DNA of 64,000 bases, from positions 4,092,001-4,156,000 of the forward strand of contig NZ_CP036274.1 in NCBI RefSeq assembly GCF_007747655.1. Direction: 5' to 3'. The notes below the pieces were generated by a model. It was not told where the DNA came from, did no database searches, and was given only the letters and a program-made list of their open reading frames with translations. Numbering within the stretch: position 1 is the stretch's first letter; the number at the start of each line of letters is the position of its first letter. Shown piece by piece: positions 62,953 through 64,000 of this stretch. The position numbers and the translations under genes are program-made. The stretch is from Anatilimnocola aggregata. Its GTDB lineage: Bacteria > Planctomycetota > Planctomycetia > Pirellulales > Pirellulaceae.

Positions 62953-64000
62953 TCAGTTGAAAAATTCCGCATCCGGGCGAATCGACAGGAGCCACAGTTT
63001 CCAACTCTGGATGGCATCGGCGCGGGCCACTTTGTTCGGCTTGTCGCCAAGCGTGCTGGGCGAAACGATCCGCCCAATTTGCCGCAAGCTGTGGTCAGCA
63101 GCAACGACAATTCGCCAATCGAGATCGTCGAGCGCGGCGATTAGCGATTCGGCCCCGTGCAGATCTCTCACCAGACCCAGCACCTTCACCGCGGCCAGAC
63201 GGCTCTCTGCGCCCCCCGTTAGCGCGAGAGTGCGTAGGCGAGCTAAGTGTGTTGCCTGTTCGGCAGCCGTTAGTGGCGTGAGTCGTTCGCGGAGCAGCTC
63301 CAAGTCGCCACTGACAGTGCCGAAAGCCTTGTGCTCGGGTGCGTGCAGGATATCGACCAGCTGCGTGATGGTGACGTTGACCTTGGTCTGCACGATGCGG
63401 CCGGAGCGAATCGCCACTTCCTGGCTATTGCCCGGCAGCCCGCGACCAGAGACAAGGGTCGCCTCGCTGTACGCTCTCGATTTCTCGATGGCCTTCTTCG
63501 TCGAGCGAAGCAGGAAGAGGACGGCGAAAGCGGTATCCGGCGCGTTGAGCGCTTCGTTGGCCCCCTTCCAGCTGCCGTCTTCTTGTTGTTCTTTCTTTAG
63601 ATAGACGAAGCCTTCGTTGTACCAACGGGGTTCTTTGATGAAGCGCCCCTCGGAGGCTTCGTAAAAGCTCTGATATCGTTCGAGGCCGTAGAGGTAATAG
63701 AACGTGAAGCCGGGTGGATCGATCTTATAGTTCTTGGCTAACCAACTGCGGCCGCGCTCTTGCGCCGCGCGAATGTAACGCAGTTCGACCTTGTCGGTCA
63801 GGGCAACCTGAGCCAGCGGCTTTTTGACCGGACGCAGAGCCGGCGGCAATTTGGCGTCGCGCTCGGTGGTCAGTTCGCTCAGTTTGAGCAAGTCGGCAAC
63901 CATGTAGGTGCAACCGAGCCCGGCTGCGGCCATGCTCAGTTTGGCGCTATCCTGCTTGACGAGTTCCATCTTGGGCTTTTTGCCCTCTTCTTCTTCAAAG
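62953..64000 (-). CDS. prenyltransferase/squalene-oxidase-repeat-like protein, partial
   Basis: The window contains the C-terminal 348 or so residues; the frame stays open to base 64000 and the ATG at 63969 is internal, since FEEEEGKKPK precedes it in frame. The visible part has a terpenoid-cyclase-like repeat (RWYNEGFVYLKKEQQEDGSWKG), helices with HEAT-like pairs (VVAADHSLRQIGRIV), and a polar tail. As first visible gene of the terminal operon, it likely belongs to the same complex. No catalytic DxDD is seen in this portion. The 5' end is outside the window. Confidence 0.7.
   Translation of the reverse strand, partial: FEEEEGKKPKMELVKQDSAKLSMAAAGLGCTYMVADLLKLSELTTERDAKLPPALRPVKKPLAQVALTDKVELRYIRAAQERGRSWLAKNYKIDPPGFTFYYLYGLERYQSFYEASEGRFIKEPRWYNEGFVYLKKEQQEDGSWKGANEALNAPDTAFAVLFLLRSTKKAIEKSRAYSEATLVSGRGLPGNSQEVAIRSGRIVQTKVNVTITQLVDILHAPEHKAFGTVSGDLELLRERLTPLTAAEQATHLARLRTLALTGGAESRLAAVKVLGLVRDLHGAESLIAALDDLDWRIVVAADHSLRQIGRIVSPSTLGDKPNKVARADAIQSWKLWLLSIRPDAEFFN

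Noticed and set aside
1-64000. tRNA, rRNA, CRISPR array or insertion sequence
   Set aside because: No T-loop signature, no regularly spaced identical repeats with spacers, and no transposase other than the Rpn-type protein was seen by eye. A tRNA or small RNA scan would be more reliable.

Overview
This window looks like chromosomal DNA of a planctomycete, probably from the Pirellulales/Pirellulaceae side of the phylum. That placement is inferred from gene content, not from a marker gene. The evidence is two DUF1549/DUF1553 cytochrome-like proteins paired with DUF1501 proteins, a third DUF1501 protein, two DUF1080 proteins, a DUF1559 pseudopilin, a Gfo/Idh/MocA oxidoreductase with a twin-arginine-like leader, PQQ-propeller and solute-binding envelope proteins, and many secreted proteins of unknown function. 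GC is high, both strands are used in short blocks, and I see no rRNA, tRNA, insertion sequence, phage or CRISPR array.

Layout. 1-668: 3' half of cydB, interrupted by an in-frame TAA. 673-1434: DUF374 acyltransferase. 1649-1681: a perfect palindrome. 1721-8387: DUF1549/1553, DUF1501, an Rpn-type nuclease and a PPC-domain protein in one tightly packed run. 8458-12598: DUF1080, a second DUF1501 and a copper amine oxidase. 12854-16260: lipoprotein, DUF1559 pseudopilin, acyltransferase-3 and 7Fe ferredoxin. 16396-19929: DinB-like protein, DeoC, Nudix hydrolase and a PQQ propeller. 20270-27139: coiled-coil secreted protein, paired inverted repeats, Gfo/Idh/MocA, a DUF4262 gene broken by an in-frame TAG, DUF4886, SDR, DUF1080 and a membrane protein. 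27164-33515: PpiC-type chaperone, Mfd and an HD phosphohydrolase. 33525-36194: two His-rich secreted proteins, then a divergent protoglobin/Rrf2 pair with a 28-bp palindrome between them. 36196-39962: pectate-lyase-like protein, GNAT, AroE and PdxJ. 40005-44649: a second DUF1549-DUF1501 operon. 44811-50165: PH-domain protein, two exported unknowns, PurF and an HTH protein. 50651-54658: argB, argD, argF and rph. 54674 to the window end: a minus-strand operon of five envelope proteins whose first gene runs off the window.

How the genes may work together. The DUF1549/DUF1501 pairs and their PPC, DUF1080, Gfo/Idh and lyase neighbours fit the polysaccharide-degrading, exported-protein-rich biology of planctomycetes, but substrates cannot be read from sequence. 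argB-argD-argF is a partial arginine operon. The protoglobin/Rrf2 pair looks like a self-contained gas- or redox-sensing switch. The terminal operon (Ala/Pro-rich LDDL-repeat propeller, solute-binding protein with a long helical N-terminal region, and three exported or membrane partners) is the best candidate here for an undescribed multi-protein system.

Non-coding structure is rich: at least four copies of one dispersed hairpin repeat (22970, 47214, 51553, 51647), an 86-bp three-way-junction-like palindrome at 50275-50360, long hairpins between convergent genes, and a tandem pair of GTCCAAC-N13-GTTGGAC inverted repeats.
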